The notes: generated by a model not told the origin, from the letters alone. Positions 8,339-16,904 are shown, counted from the stretch's first letter. The stretch: 64,000 nucleotides of DNA from Nostoc linckia z4 (GCF_002608075.1 NZ_LAHA01000010.1:1-64000); one strand, 5' to 3'. Numbers and translations: made by a program.

Positions 8339-8440
8339 ATGGAGAAGTTTTAGTTTGTTAACTGTTGACTGTTGATGGTTAACAGCCAACGTGTTTAAGG
8401 GGGAGGATGAACAATTGAAAATTCAAATATTTTCAATTTT

Positions 8441-9391
8441 TTAGAGAAATGCAGTATCTTGTAAAAATTTCAGAATTGCTGCATTCAGTACCTCAGAAGC
8501 ACCAGTTGAGGCATCATGACGGCAGTTAGATAAAATTTGAAATTTGGAATTAGAGATATGCTGATGTAATTTTGCACCATGACTAGCAGGAAACCAACTA
8601 TCTTGCTCACCCCACAAAACTAGTGTAGGACACTGAATTTTAGGCAAATTATTTTGAATTTTAGTGAGCATATTTGGTTTATTTGCTTGGGAATTCTCTA
8701 TTTCGCGGGCTGCTATTTGTAACTCTTCGGCAACTTTAGCAATGGTGCCAGGTAGTTCAATAAACGGATAAGTTATCCAATAGATATCTTCCTGTGTCAG
8801 AATTGAAGGATCGAATAGTACTGCACGTCTTTCCATGGCCATTATTTCTCGAAATAACGGTGCAAACAGATACGCCAGACGCAATGAGTCTATTGTTTGC
8901 ATGATTTCGAGAGGTGTTTGGGCGAGTAACCACATAGCCCAATGGGGTAAACCTTCGGTAAAGATAGGTACGTTTACTACTATCAATCGCCCAATTAATT
9001 GGGGATGTTCTTGAGCTAGAGCAAGGGCAATTAATCCGCCGAGAGATTCAGCTACAATCACTGCTGGTTCATCACATAATGCCTGAATAATTCTTTGAAA
9101 TTCAATAACTTGATGACCGTTTTGTTCTCTACGAGACAATGGTTTTTCTGAAAAACCAAAACCTTTGGCATCAAAACAAATTACTCTGAAATATTTAGAT
9201 AATGGAGCTATCATATAGCGCCAATTGTAGCTCCAACTGCCCATACCATGTAAGAGAATGAGCGGTTTGCCTTTACCTTTTTCGCCATATGCAATTTGTA
9301 CAGGATACCCATGAGTATCAGTAATAACTAAATTTTGCCGCCCTTTAGGAAAAGTGGCTTGCCACCAATCTTTCATTCCTGGATATATCAA
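8441..9391 (-). CDS. Alpha/beta-fold hydrolase
   Basis: A 316-residue alpha/beta hydrolase with a complete triad: nucleophile Ser116 in VIVAESLGGL, Asp264 in LVLWGEQDSWFP and His292 in NCRHDAST. The oxyanion segment LILLHGMGSWSYNWRYMI and the FDAKGFGFSEKP strand/loop are typical. There is no signal peptide, so it is cytoplasmic or loosely membrane associated. An insert at about residues 140-230 forms the cap domain that would set specificity. Neighbours give no pathway clue. Esterase, C-C hydrolase or haloperoxidase-like activities are all possible; only the fold and catalytic machinery are assigned. Confidence 0.85.
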   Translation of the reverse strand: MIYPGMKDWWQATFPKGRQNLVITDTHGYPVQIAYGEKGKGKPLILLHGMGSWSYNWRYMIAPLSKYFRVICFDAKGFGFSEKPLSRREQNGHQVIEFQRIIQALCDEPAVIVAESLGGLIALALAQEHPQLIGRLIVVNVPIFTEGLPHWAMWLLAQTPLEIMQTIDSLRLAYLFAPLFREIMAMERRAVLFDPSILTQEDIYWITYPFIELPGTIAKVAEELQIAAREIENSQANKPNMLTKIQNNLPKIQCPTLVLWGEQDSWFPASHGAKLHQHISNSKFQILSNCRHDASTGASEVLNAAILKFLQDTAFL

Positions 9392-9408
9392 TAATTTAAG
9401 GTGAAAAG

Positions 9409-9622
<214 letters not shown>

Positions 9623-9626
9623 TAAT

Positions 9627-10133
9627 TTAACTACCGGTTAAGGCGTTCCACAATATTCTAATTAGAATGACGGGTAATGCGACTAAGGCAATGGAGATGA
9701 GCAACAATCCAATCAAAACGGCAATAATAAACCACTTATCTGCACTTTTTTGCTGGCTGGGAAATTTTAAGTGTTCTTCCAATAGTTTGAGATTGTGATT
9801 ATTAGCTGTCCAGGCAATATCAAAAAAATCTCCAAAAATTGGAATAGCCCCTACTAAGCCATCAATAATTACGTTTACAACCATTCTGCCTAAGGTGGCT
9901 CTAGAGACACCAAGGCGTGCTGCTTCTAAAATAATGTAAGAAGAAAACATCACTCCCAAAAAATCGCCACCAATAGGTAGTAATCCGATAATTGGATCTA
10001 TACCTATGCCGACTTTAGTTCCGGGAATTGTGATAGCGTTATCCAGCACCCGACTGATTTGACGGAGGCGCTTTAAGGTAGGTGCTTTGGCATCAGGTTC
10101 AATCATGGAAGACCGAAAAGAAGAATCAGGCAT
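9627..10133 (-). CDS. DUF4112 family membrane protein
   Basis: A 168-residue protein with the DUF4112 hallmark IPGTKVGIGIDPIIGLLPIGGDFLGVMFSSYII, repeated loosely in IDGLVGAIPIFGDFFDIAWTANNHN, a glycine/proline/aspartate-rich hydrophobic pair of hairpins. A C-terminal membrane helix follows at about residues 133-158 (WFIIAVLIGLLLISIALVALPVIL). The function is unknown in all organisms I know. Convergent repeats separate it from the hydrolase. Family recognition is good; no role can be given. Confidence 0.82.
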   Translation of the reverse strand: MPDSSFRSSMIEPDAKAPTLKRLRQISRVLDNAITIPGTKVGIGIDPIIGLLPIGGDFLGVMFSSYIILEAARLGVSRATLGRMVVNVIIDGLVGAIPIFGDFFDIAWTANNHNLKLLEEHLKFPSQQKSADKWFIIAVLIGLLLISIALVALPVILIRILWNALTGS

Positions 10134-10232
10134 GAAAGCGATCGCTTATTTATATTCAATCGTTAGACATTTTACTCTTGTCTCGAACTTTTGCAAAAGT
10201 TTCTTCCAAGCAAGATTTATTTTTAATATTTT

Positions 10233-11132
10233 TTAATATTTTTCGGCAGATCTTGACTGTAGTTTGGAACGCATATCTTCCCCAACAATCACGTTCAACT
10301 GGTCGCCGATTAACATTACAGCAGCACTCATTGACAGCCAGAGCATCAAAACTATCACAGCTCCAACTGCACCATATACCTTATTATAATTGCCAAAGTT
10401 CGCCACATAAAGCCGAAACATAGCAGATAACATAGCCCAAAATATAGCTGCTAAAATCGCTCCGGGCATCATTGGTGTGCCTGAGTTCCAGACACTTGGG
10501 CCGTAGCGATAGATAAAGCCAAAAGCGTAAGCAACAATACTTAAAGCTAAAGGCCAGCGTAACAGTTGCCAAATCTCAAACAAAAAGATTAAAGAACCAT
10601 TTTCGCGTGCTACCATGCCTAAGAGCCAATCGCTGGTAAACACTAAAAAAGAAGCTGACACTAAAAGCAACATTGTACCGATTGTTAATCCCAAAGAAAC
10701 AAGCTTGGCTTTCCAAAAAGGACGTATTTGTTCTCTGGGAATTTGATGGATTTGGTCGAGGGCTGTCATTGCAGTATTCACCGCGCCAGAAGCAGTCCAA
10801 ATTGCTAATAAAAAGCTGAGAGAAAATAAACCGCTGTTTTTGGAATTGGTAATTTCTGTGGTAGCAAAATCACGAATTAAAACCAAAGCTTCTTCAGGTA
10901 AAACTTGACTTAGTTGTGTGGCCAGTTGTTTAAAAGTGTTTTGTAAAGATTCTGCCAATAAGCCAATAGCTGTGAGCAAAGCAAGAATCGCTGGAAACAA
11001 CGATAACATGGCGTTGAAAGCAATTTCTGAGGCTAGTCCAAAAAGTCTTGTTTCCATTGTCCTAGCGAAAGTTTTTTTCAATGTGCGCCAATTGAGGTGA
11101 CGAAAAAAGCGAAGAAAACGAGGCTTAAACAT
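10233..11132 (-). CDS. YihY/virulence factor BrkB family membrane protein
   Basis: From the ATG at 11132 (MFKPRFLRFFRHLNWRTLKK) this is about 299 residues with the YihY/BrkB (formerly mis-named RNase BN) pattern: an N-terminal amphipathic region, LASEIAFNAMLSLFPAILALLTAIG as first helix, then five more membrane helices including SLGLTIGTMLLLVSASFLVF, WPLALSIVAYAFGFIYRYGP and VYGAVGAVIVLMLWLSMSAAVMLIGDQLN. The GxxFRxYVxNFGxYNKVYGAVGAVI block is the most diagnostic. An upstream ATG at 11174 is in frame but adds a stretch without family similarity. It is an inner-membrane protein of undetermined transport or envelope function. It is separated from the DUF4112 gene by about 100 bp on the same strand. 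Confidence 0.85.
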   Translation of the reverse strand: MFKPRFLRFFRHLNWRTLKKTFARTMETRLFGLASEIAFNAMLSLFPAILALLTAIGLLAESLQNTFKQLATQLSQVLPEEALVLIRDFATTEITNSKNSGLFSLSFLLAIWTASGAVNTAMTALDQIHQIPREQIRPFWKAKLVSLGLTIGTMLLLVSASFLVFTSDWLLGMVARENGSLIFLFEIWQLLRWPLALSIVAYAFGFIYRYGPSVWNSGTPMMPGAILAAIFWAMLSAMFRLYVANFGNYNKVYGAVGAVIVLMLWLSMSAAVMLIGDQLNVIVGEDMRSKLQSRSAEKY

Positions 11133-11174
11133 AACTACAGCCATTAACAATTCAAATGATATTGGCACAGGCAA

Positions 11175-11926
11175 GTAATATCATTAGGACTTACGTACTG
11201 AAGCTTGAAACATAAATCTTCCCTAGCCCCTTCTCCAAGGCTACGGCGTACACACAAGTCTTCTAAAGTTGTTCCACAGACTTTCGATTTCCCCAACTGG
11301 CATTGATTTGGGGGGCAAAAGTTTTTCAAAGTCCTCCTTTTGAAGGAGGAAAATGACGCATCTACAAGCATTTTGGTTTTGTAGGCACTGCGTGTACGTC
11401 GTCCCAAAGGTAGGAACGTGTAAGGAACAGGGATGGTGTGAATCTGAAATCTCAAATTGTTGGATGCAATCAAATAGAAGCTTTGTGTAAGGCGATCGCT
11501 AACTTAATGCCATTAAGTATTGTAACTAAAATTGCGACCTTTGTAAGGGAATATTTGATTTAGTAAGGTGATTTTAGTTACAGAAGCGAATTTAACATTA
11601 AACGAATAATCAGCAAGAACCAATATCCAACCAACATTAGGGGTGTATTGTTCTGCTACAATCAGCGATTTTTTCAATAATCATCCTCAAGACAGAATCT
11701 AAAAATAGAAGTTTTATCTAGGTGTATTTTTCAGACAAAGTATTTGCTTAATCTTGCAACAAATTTTTCTGTGCATGGTAATTAACTCTGCGGAAAATGC
11801 AAATGACTCACATAGTTATTCACCGATATTGTATTAAACAAGCGGCAAGTTGAACAGCCAACCAACAGGCAATCAACTAATAGCTAACTCAAATTTCATT
11901 GAATCAAAACATTGAGGTTTCTAACT
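11175..11926. other. 750-bp leader region of the peptide array
   Basis: No gene is seen. About 11185-11460 is repeat-derived: a GGACTTACGTA half-end like the TIR of the element at 28.2 kb, a TCCTCCTTTTGAAGGAGGA palindrome, and fragments of common cyanobacterial intergenic sequence. The AT-rich 11.5-11.9 kb part is the likely promoter region of the peptide genes, but no convincing -35/-10 pair could be fixed. Confidence 0.5.
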
Positions 11927-12169
11927 ATGTCTAACGTATTGTTTACAGAATTATCCAACGAGCAATTAGAAGTTGTAGCTGGTGGTGTTGATTTCCAACT
12001 CGATGCAACTTTTTACGCAGGAAAAGAAAATATTCTCAATGGCGAAGCTAGTTCCGATCCTAATGGTAGCACTGCTAGCTCTAACGGTAGTTCTACAGAG
12101 ATTGAGACTGCTGGACTAGCTTTCTTAGCTTTAGGTTCTCATGAAATTCCTGAGCTTCCTAAAGTTTAA
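11927..12169 (+). CDS. Double-glycine secreted peptide precursor 1 (CTB-type bacteriocin-like)
   Basis: An 80-residue precursor. The leader MSNVLFTELSNEQLEVVAGG has the classic features recognised by C39 peptidases (LS..Q/L-x-V-x-GG), with cleavage expected after Gly20. The predicted 60-residue product starts VDFQLDATFY, has a Ser/Asn/Gly-rich centre (SSDPNGSTASSNGSS) and ends with the hydrophobic TAGLAFLAL block and a short tail. There is no Cys, which rules out lanthionine or disulfide forms. From memory this matches the cyanobacterial CTB bacteriocin-like family found beside peptidase-ABC exporters. I start at the ATG at 11927 because GAGG lies 9 nt upstream and the five copies align from here. 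Killing activity or signalling is not shown. Confidence 0.85.
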   Translation: MSNVLFTELSNEQLEVVAGGVDFQLDATFYAGKENILNGEASSDPNGSTASSNGSSTEIETAGLAFLALGSHEIPELPKV

Positions 12170-12230
12170 ACAGCAATTTAGTAGCTAAACAAGGTAAGGG
12201 ACTTGCAAATAAAAAAATAATCAACTACTT

Positions 12231-12329
12231 CTTGTGGGGTGGAGAGAAGTCTGAGCGCAGGCTTCGGCAGAACTTCGGAGCGCCTCGCCCATCCCAAGCT
12301 AAAGACGGACAAGATGTCCATCCCACAAG
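12231..12329. repeat. Dispersed palindromic element in the first peptide-gene spacer
   Basis: CTTGTGGGGTGGA (12231-12243) and TCCATCCCACAAG (12317-12329) form a 12/13 inverted repeat around a GC-richer centre unlike the flanking AT-rich spacer. Part of the same sequence (GACATCCATCCCACAA) recurs near 62.02 kb, so this is a dispersed intergenic repeat that landed between peptide genes 1 and 2. Confidence 0.65.
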
Positions 12330-12369
12330 TAATGGTAATTAATTTGTTGGAAGTCCCTACTTAACTAAT

Positions 12370-12461
12370 ACGTGAGTTCGTGGAAAATAGTTTGATGAAA
12401 CAAGTTAGAGATAAAATCTCTAATACTAAAAAATCAACTTTTTACTTCTTAATCACGAACT
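12370..12461 (+). promoter_or_regulatory. Structured spacer A (between peptides 1 and 2)
   Basis: Outer arms AGTTCGTG (12375-12382) and CACGAACT (12454-12461) enclose a perfect inner hairpin TTAGAGAT-AAA-ATCTCTAA (12405-12423). The outer right arm ends 53 nt before the next ATG. It is homologous to spacers B, C and D. Confidence 0.65.
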
Positions 12462-12513
12462 GAAGTTAGTAATGTTTCAAGTTTTTCAAATCAAAATTAC
12501 GAGGTTTTTAATG

Positions 12514-12753
12514 ATGTCTAACGTATTGTTTACAGAATTATCCAACGAGCAATTAGAAGTTGTAGCTGGTGGTATTGATTTCCAACTCGATGCAACTTTT
12601 TACGCAGGAAAAGAAAATATTCTCAATGGCGAAGCTAGTTCCGATCCCAATGGTAGCACTGCTAGCTCTAACGGTAGTTCTACAGAGATTGAAACTGCTG
12701 GTCTAGCTTTCTTAGCCTTGGGAGCTAATCAACTTCCCGAAATACCAAGATAA
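12514..12753 (+). CDS. Double-glycine secreted peptide precursor 2
   Basis: A 79-residue precursor, nearly identical to precursor 1 over the leader and core (same MSNVLFTELSNEQLEVVAGG leader; core starts IDFQLDATFYAGKENILNG) and differing mainly in the last ten residues (GANQLPEIPR). The DNA of copies 1 and 2 is also nearly identical, pointing to recent duplication or gene conversion. Two ATGs stand in tandem (12511 and 12514); SD GAGG at 12501-12504 fits either. It has no cysteines. The mature product should leave through the downstream peptidase-ABC exporter. Confidence 0.85.
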   Translation: MSNVLFTELSNEQLEVVAGGIDFQLDATFYAGKENILNGEASSDPNGSTASSNGSSTEIETAGLAFLALGANQLPEIPR

Positions 12754-12793
12754 TCATATTAGGTTAACCAATTAAAAAAGCCAACTGGCTAAT

Positions 12794-12890
12794 ACGTGAG
12801 TTCGCTGAAAATAGTTTGATGGAAAAAATTAGAGATTTTCACTCTAATACGAATAAATCAAATTCTGACTTTTCAATCACGAACTCACGT
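12794..12890 (+). promoter_or_regulatory. Structured spacer B (between peptides 2 and 3)
   Basis: ACGTGAGTTCG (12794-12804) pairs perfectly over 11 bp with CGAACTCACGT (12880-12890). The inner hairpin is TTAGAG/CTCTAA (12829-12834 with 12842-12847). The right arm ends 48 nt before the ATG of peptide 3. Confidence 0.7.
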
Positions 12891-12937
12891 TACCAATGAT
12901 TCAATTTTTCCCAATCACAAATTTGAGGTTTCTGACT

Positions 12938-13180
12938 ATGTCTCAGGTATTGTTTACAGAATTATCTAACGAACAACTAGAAGTTGTAGGAGGTGGTGTT
13001 GATTTCCAAATTAATGGAACTTTTTACGCTGCAAAAGAAAACATTCTCAATGGCGAAAGCAAGTCTGGCCCTCATGGTAGTACTGCTAAGTCTAACGGTA
13101 GTTCTACACAAATTGAAACTGCTGGTTTAGCTTTCTTAGCCTTGCAAGCTCATCAACTTCCCGCTTTAGAACCACGCTAA
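12938..13180 (+). CDS. Double-glycine secreted peptide precursor 3
   Basis: An 80-residue precursor with leader MSQVLFTELSNEQLEVVGGG and a core starting VDFQINGTFYAAKENILNG. It shares the SNGSSTQIETAGLAFLAL block with copies 1 and 2 but has SKSGPHGSTAKS in the centre and a QAHQLPALEPR tail, giving a more basic product. The GGG at the processing site leaves the exact cleavage (after the second Gly by the usual rule) slightly uncertain. Start by alignment with siblings; TTGAGG lies 9 nt upstream of ATG 12938. Confidence 0.85.
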   Translation: MSQVLFTELSNEQLEVVGGGVDFQINGTFYAAKENILNGESKSGPHGSTAKSNGSSTQIETAGLAFLALQAHQLPALEPR

Positions 13181-13222
13181 TATTAGGTTACTCAACTAAA
13201 AATGCTAATGAACTAGTATAAT

Positions 13223-13304
13223 ACGTGAGTTTGAGTAAAAGAAATTAAACATCTTAATTCTCATAGCAAAAAATTAAATTTCTAGTTCTCAATGACAAAC
13301 TCAC
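13223..13304 (+). promoter_or_regulatory. Structured spacer C (between peptides 3 and 4)
   Basis: GTGAGTTTG (13225-13233) pairs with CAAACTCAC (13296-13304). Compared with spacer B both members of one pair changed (C-G to T-A), a compensatory change. The inner hairpin AATTAA/TTAATT (13243-13248 with 13254-13259) keeps the pairing with a different sequence from B. Confidence 0.7.
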
Positions 13305-13353
13305 ATTATTAATAGTTCAAATTTTTTAAGTCCAAATTACGAGATTTTTAACT

Positions 13354-13605
13354 ATGTCCCAGGTATTGTTCACAGAATTATCTAACGAACAACTAGAAGT
13401 TGTAGCCGGTGGTACTGATTTTCAAATCGATGCAAATTTTTATTCAGCAGACCAAAATTTTGTCAGTGGTGAAAGCAGTTCAGATGCCAATCATAGTGAT
13501 GACTCTTCCAACGGGAATTCTACAGGTATTACAACTGCTGGAATAGCCTTTTTAACCTTGGATGCTGATGAAATTCTTGAGATTTCAAAGCAATATGGTT
13601 ATTAA
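13354..13605 (+). CDS. Double-glycine secreted peptide precursor 4
   Basis: An 83-residue precursor with leader MSQVLFTELSNEQLEVVAGG and a strongly acidic core (TDFQIDANFYSADQNFVSGE, then DANHSDDSSNGN, TAGIAFLTLDADEILEI). The processing site and the C-terminal hydrophobic block are conserved, but the centre is much more acidic than in copies 1-3, so the products would differ in charge. The SD is weaker (GAGA in place of GAGG at the same place). No cysteines. Confidence 0.83.
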   Translation: MSQVLFTELSNEQLEVVAGGTDFQIDANFYSADQNFVSGESSSDANHSDDSSNGNSTGITTAGIAFLTLDADEILEISKQYGY

Positions 13606-13640
13606 GCTAAGCAAGTAAAAGTAGTAATCAACTAATATGT

Positions 13641-13681
13641 AGTTTAGGAAAAGAATGAAATATAATTCTGACACCTAAACT
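13641..13681 (+). promoter_or_regulatory. Structured spacer D (between peptides 4 and 5), diverged
   Basis: AGTTTAGG (13641-13648) pairs with CCTAAACT (13674-13681) around a small inner hairpin AGAAT/ATTCT (13652-13656 with 13665-13669). A second right-arm-like copy, CGAACTCATGT, lies at 13788-13798, exactly 48 nt before the next ATG as in spacer B, separated from the rest by the 88-bp palindromic insertion. Confidence 0.55.
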
Positions 13682-13685
13682 GATT

Positions 13686-13773
13686 ATATAGCAATCCTAT
13701 GTACATGCTTTTTTTTGGTTCCCTGTTCTTTATTTTGATGAATAATTTTGCTACTCATTTAGGATTGCTATAT
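13686..13773. repeat. 88-bp palindromic-end insertion in the peptide array
   Basis: ATATAGCAATCCTA (13686-13699) and its exact reverse complement (13760-13773) bound an element with no coding capacity. It interrupts spacer D between the local stem and the conserved right arm. Probably a dispersed miniature repeat. No clear target duplication was found. Confidence 0.65.
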
Positions 13774-13845
13774 TTTTATTACTAATACGAACTCATGTAG
13801 ACAATTGTCAAAATTCATAGAATTCAAATTACGAGGTTTGCGGCT

Positions 13846-14097
13846 ATGTCTGGTGAATTATTTAGAGATTTATCTGACGAACAACTTGAAGTTGTAGTTG
13901 GTGGTGCCGATCTTGCCCTAAATACTACTTTTTATATATCTAGAGAAAATATTTTCAGTGGTAGTAGTTATTCCGGGCCAAATGGTAGCATTGCTAGTTC
14001 TTATGGTAGTTCTAAACAGATTGCAACTGCTGGGTTAGCTTTTTTGGCTTTAGATCTAAATGACATTACCGACCTTTCAAAATTTAAATTAAGATAA
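13846..14097 (+). CDS. Double-glycine secreted peptide precursor 5 (most diverged)
   Basis: An 83-residue precursor with leader MSGELFRDLSDEQLEVVVGG, core ADLALNTTFYISRENIFSGS, centre SGPNGSIASSYGSS, TAGLAFLALDLNDI and a basic tail (LSKFKLR). It keeps the double glycine, the T-F-Y at the start of the core and the TAGLAFLAL block but differs at many leader positions, so it split from the others earlier. SD GAGG lies 9 nt before the ATG. It is the last precursor gene before the operon's terminator. Confidence 0.83.
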   Translation: MSGELFRDLSDEQLEVVVGGADLALNTTFYISRENIFSGSSYSGPNGSIASSYGSSKQIATAGLAFLALDLNDITDLSKFKLR

Positions 14098-14182
14098 TCT
14101 ACCGCAAACTTGACTAAAATATCAGCATCGGTGATATGAAATTATCGAAAAACTGGAAAAAAAGTTGATAGAAAATTTTCAC

Positions 14183-14218
14183 ATATGACCCATAATAGGA
14201 TTATATGGGTCATATTTT
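14183..14218 (+). terminator. Terminator of the peptide array
   Basis: ATATGACCCATA (14183-14194) pairs perfectly with TATGGGTCATAT (14204-14215), followed by TTTTG. It separates the peptide genes from the exporter gene, so high-level peptide transcripts need not run into the exporter. The 14219-14426 interval beyond it is AT-rich with no gene. Confidence 0.8.
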
Positions 14219-14426
14219 GTTAGTTTTGATTGCCAAAAAATTCCAGGATTTAGTTAGCAAAAATTAACTCCCAAATAAATTTTAATAATTCCAAAAACAT
14301 AACAACAGGCTGACGAAATTTCATAGCATTAGTACCACGTTGCTGGAATTCAAAATTGTTCAATTTTCGAGTTTTTAATTTTTTTGCGGTGCGGTACTAG
14401 TTGTCATTATGTAGAGTAATTTACCT

Positions 14427-16577
14427 ATGAAATACCAGTTTGTGAAACAGCATAGCAAAGAAGACTGTGGAGCTGCTTGTCTTGCTGCGATCGCTAAATA
14501 TTATGGACGTACTTTTACTCTCAGCCGCATCCGGGAAGCGGTGGGTACTGGGCAATTTGGAACCACTTTATTGGGGTTGAAACGTGGAGCAGAAACACTT
14601 GGATTTAATGCTCGTCCAGTGAAAACTTCACCGGAAGTTCTCAATCGCATGAATGAAGCGCCACTACCAGCAATTATTCACTGGAAAGGCAATCATTGGG
14701 TTGTTTTATATGGTAAGAAAGGCAAAAAATGTTTAGTTGCAGATCCAGCCGTAGGTGTGCGTTATCTTTCTCCACAAGAGATAGCAGAAGGCTGGACAGA
14801 TTGGTTAATACTTTTATTGGAACCCGATCCAATACGCTTTTTTGCTCAAGACGATGATAAAATTGGCGGATTTTGGCGTTTTTTCAAGCGTGTTTGGATT
14901 TATCGTGCAATTTTAGCTCAAGTTTTGCCTTTAAATTTAACATTGGGATTGCTATCTTTAGCTTCTCCTTTTTTACTACAAATTCTCACCGATGATGTCT
15001 TGGTTCGGGGTGATACAAAATTACTGACTACTGTAGCGATCGCTGTGGTAGTGATGAATGTTGTTTCTCGTAGTCTTTCATTCGTACAATCTAATTTAAT
15101 CGCTCACTTTGCCCAACGTTTACAATTAAGTTTAGTTCTGGAATTTGGACGGCAAATTTTAAGATTACCCCTCTCTTATTACGAAGCTAGACGTAGCGGT
15201 GAAATTGTCAGTCGCCTACGAGATATTAGCCAAATTAATCAGTTAGTTGCCAGCTTAATTATTAGTTTACCAAGTCAATTTTTTATTGCTGTAATTTCTT
15301 TTAGTATCATGGTTTTTTACAGCTGGAAACTTACGGTAGTTGCTGTATTTATTGCTATGATGATGAGCGTATCTACCATAGTATTCCAGCCGACTTTGCG
15401 ACAAAAAACTCGCGAACTTTTAGTTCAAGAAGCTGAAGTACAAGGGGTTTTAGTAGAAACATTTAAAGGCGCTCTCACTCTCAAAACTACCACATCTAGA
15501 CCACAGTTTTGGGACGAATTTCAAAGTAGATTTTCTCGTCTGGCTAACGTCACATTTAGTACAATTCAAATTGGGATTATCAATAATACCTTTTCTGGCT
15601 TAGTTGCGGGGATTGGTGGTGTAATTTTGCTGTGGTTTGGCGGTAATTTAGTGATTAATCCGGCAGAAAACCTTAGTATTGGTCAGCTGTTGGCTTTTAA
15701 CTCAATGAATGGTAATTTCCTGGGTTTAATTGCTACTTTAATTAGTTTTGTCGAAGAATTTACGCGGGCAAAAACGGCTACACAACGCCTCACAGAAGTT
15801 ATTGACGCCACTGCTGAAAATGAGGGCGATGAAATCAAGGCTTTTGCTGAAATACGCGGTAATGCAGATATAGTTTGTACAAATATTAACTTTCATTATG
15901 CTGGTCGGCTTGACTTAATAGATAACTTTTCTTTAACAATTCCTGGAGGAAAAGTTGTTGCTATTATCGGTAAATCTGGTTGTGGTAAAAGTACTTTAGC
16001 CAAATTGATTGCTGGATTATATCCACTGCAATCTGGAAATATTCGTATTGGACTTTATAACATCCAAGACCTTTCTCTTGATTGTCTACGTCAGCAGGTT
16101 GTTCTTGTTCCCCAAGAGCCTCATTTTTGGAGCCGTTCGATTGTTGAAAACTTTCGTTTAGGCGCACCACATGTTACATTTGAGCAAATTGTCAGAGCTT
16201 GTCAAGTAGCTGAAGCTGATGAATTTATTAATAATTTGCCTGAAAAATATCAAACTATTTTAGGTGAATTTGGTGCAAATCTTTCTGGTGGACAACGTCA
16301 AAGATTAGCAATAGCAAGAGCTATTGTTACAGATCCGCCAGTTTTAATTTTAGATGAATCTACAGGTGGACTCGATCCAGTAAGTGAAGCACAAGTTTTA
16401 GATAAATTGTTTCAACATCGCCGCGGTAAAACTACGATTTTAATTACTCATCGCCCCAAGGTAGTTAATCGGGCGGATTGGATTGTATTACTAGATCGAG
16501 GCAAATTAAAGCTTCAAGGTTCTTTGGAAGATCTGCGAACAAAACCAGGAGACCACATAGATTTTTTAATACCTTGA
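14427..16577 (+). CDS. Peptidase-containing ABC transporter (C39 bacteriocin exporter)
   Basis: A 716-residue PCAT. Residues 1-130 are a C39 cysteine protease with the complete triad Cys14 (KEDCGAACL), His90 (GNHWVVLY) and Asp106 (VADPAVG). Residues about 150-450 are a six-helix ABC exporter membrane domain. Residues about 480-716 are the ATPase, with Walker A GKSGCGKST near 515, LSGGQRQR near 620 and Walker B VLILDEST near 641. It cleaves leaders after the double glycine and pumps the product across the inner membrane. The five GG-leader peptides immediately upstream are the evident cargo, and the HlyD-type adaptor downstream completes the cell-envelope path. All catalytic residues are present, so it should be active. 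Confidence 0.93.
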   Translation: MKYQFVKQHSKEDCGAACLAAIAKYYGRTFTLSRIREAVGTGQFGTTLLGLKRGAETLGFNARPVKTSPEVLNRMNEAPLPAIIHWKGNHWVVLYGKKGKKCLVADPAVGVRYLSPQEIAEGWTDWLILLLEPDPIRFFAQDDDKIGGFWRFFKRVWIYRAILAQVLPLNLTLGLLSLASPFLLQILTDDVLVRGDTKLLTTVAIAVVVMNVVSRSLSFVQSNLIAHFAQRLQLSLVLEFGRQILRLPLSYYEARRSGEIVSRLRDISQINQLVASLIISLPSQFFIAVISFSIMVFYSWKLTVVAVFIAMMMSVSTIVFQPTLRQKTRELLVQEAEVQGVLVETFKGALTLKTTTSRPQFWDEFQSRFSRLANVTFSTIQIGIINNTFSGLVAGIGGVILLWFGGNLVINPAENLSIGQLLAFNSMNGNFLGLIATLISFVEEFTRAKTATQRLTEVIDATAENEGDEIKAFAEIRGNADIVCTNINFHYAGRLDLIDNFSLTIPGGKVVAIIGKSGCGKSTLAKLIAGLYPLQSGNIRIGLYNIQDLSLDCLRQQVVLVPQEPHFWSRSIVENFRLGAPHVTFEQIVRACQVAEADEFINNLPEKYQTILGEFGANLSGGQRQRLAIARAIVTDPPVLILDESTGGLDPVSEAQVLDKLFQHRRGKTTILITHRPKVVNRADWIVLLDRGKLKLQGSLEDLRTKPGDHIDFLIP

Positions 16578-16904
<327 letters not shown>

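Noticed and set aside
12370-13681. Peptide-array spacers as CRISPR-like or transposon repeats
   Set aside because: Copies differ in sequence while keeping pairing and fixed distance to each ATG, which fits structured leaders rather than mobile or CRISPR repeats.
11927-14097. Peptides as lanthipeptide or Nif11-type precursors
   Set aside because: No cysteines in any core, no LanM or other modification enzyme nearby, and the leaders are short classical GG leaders.
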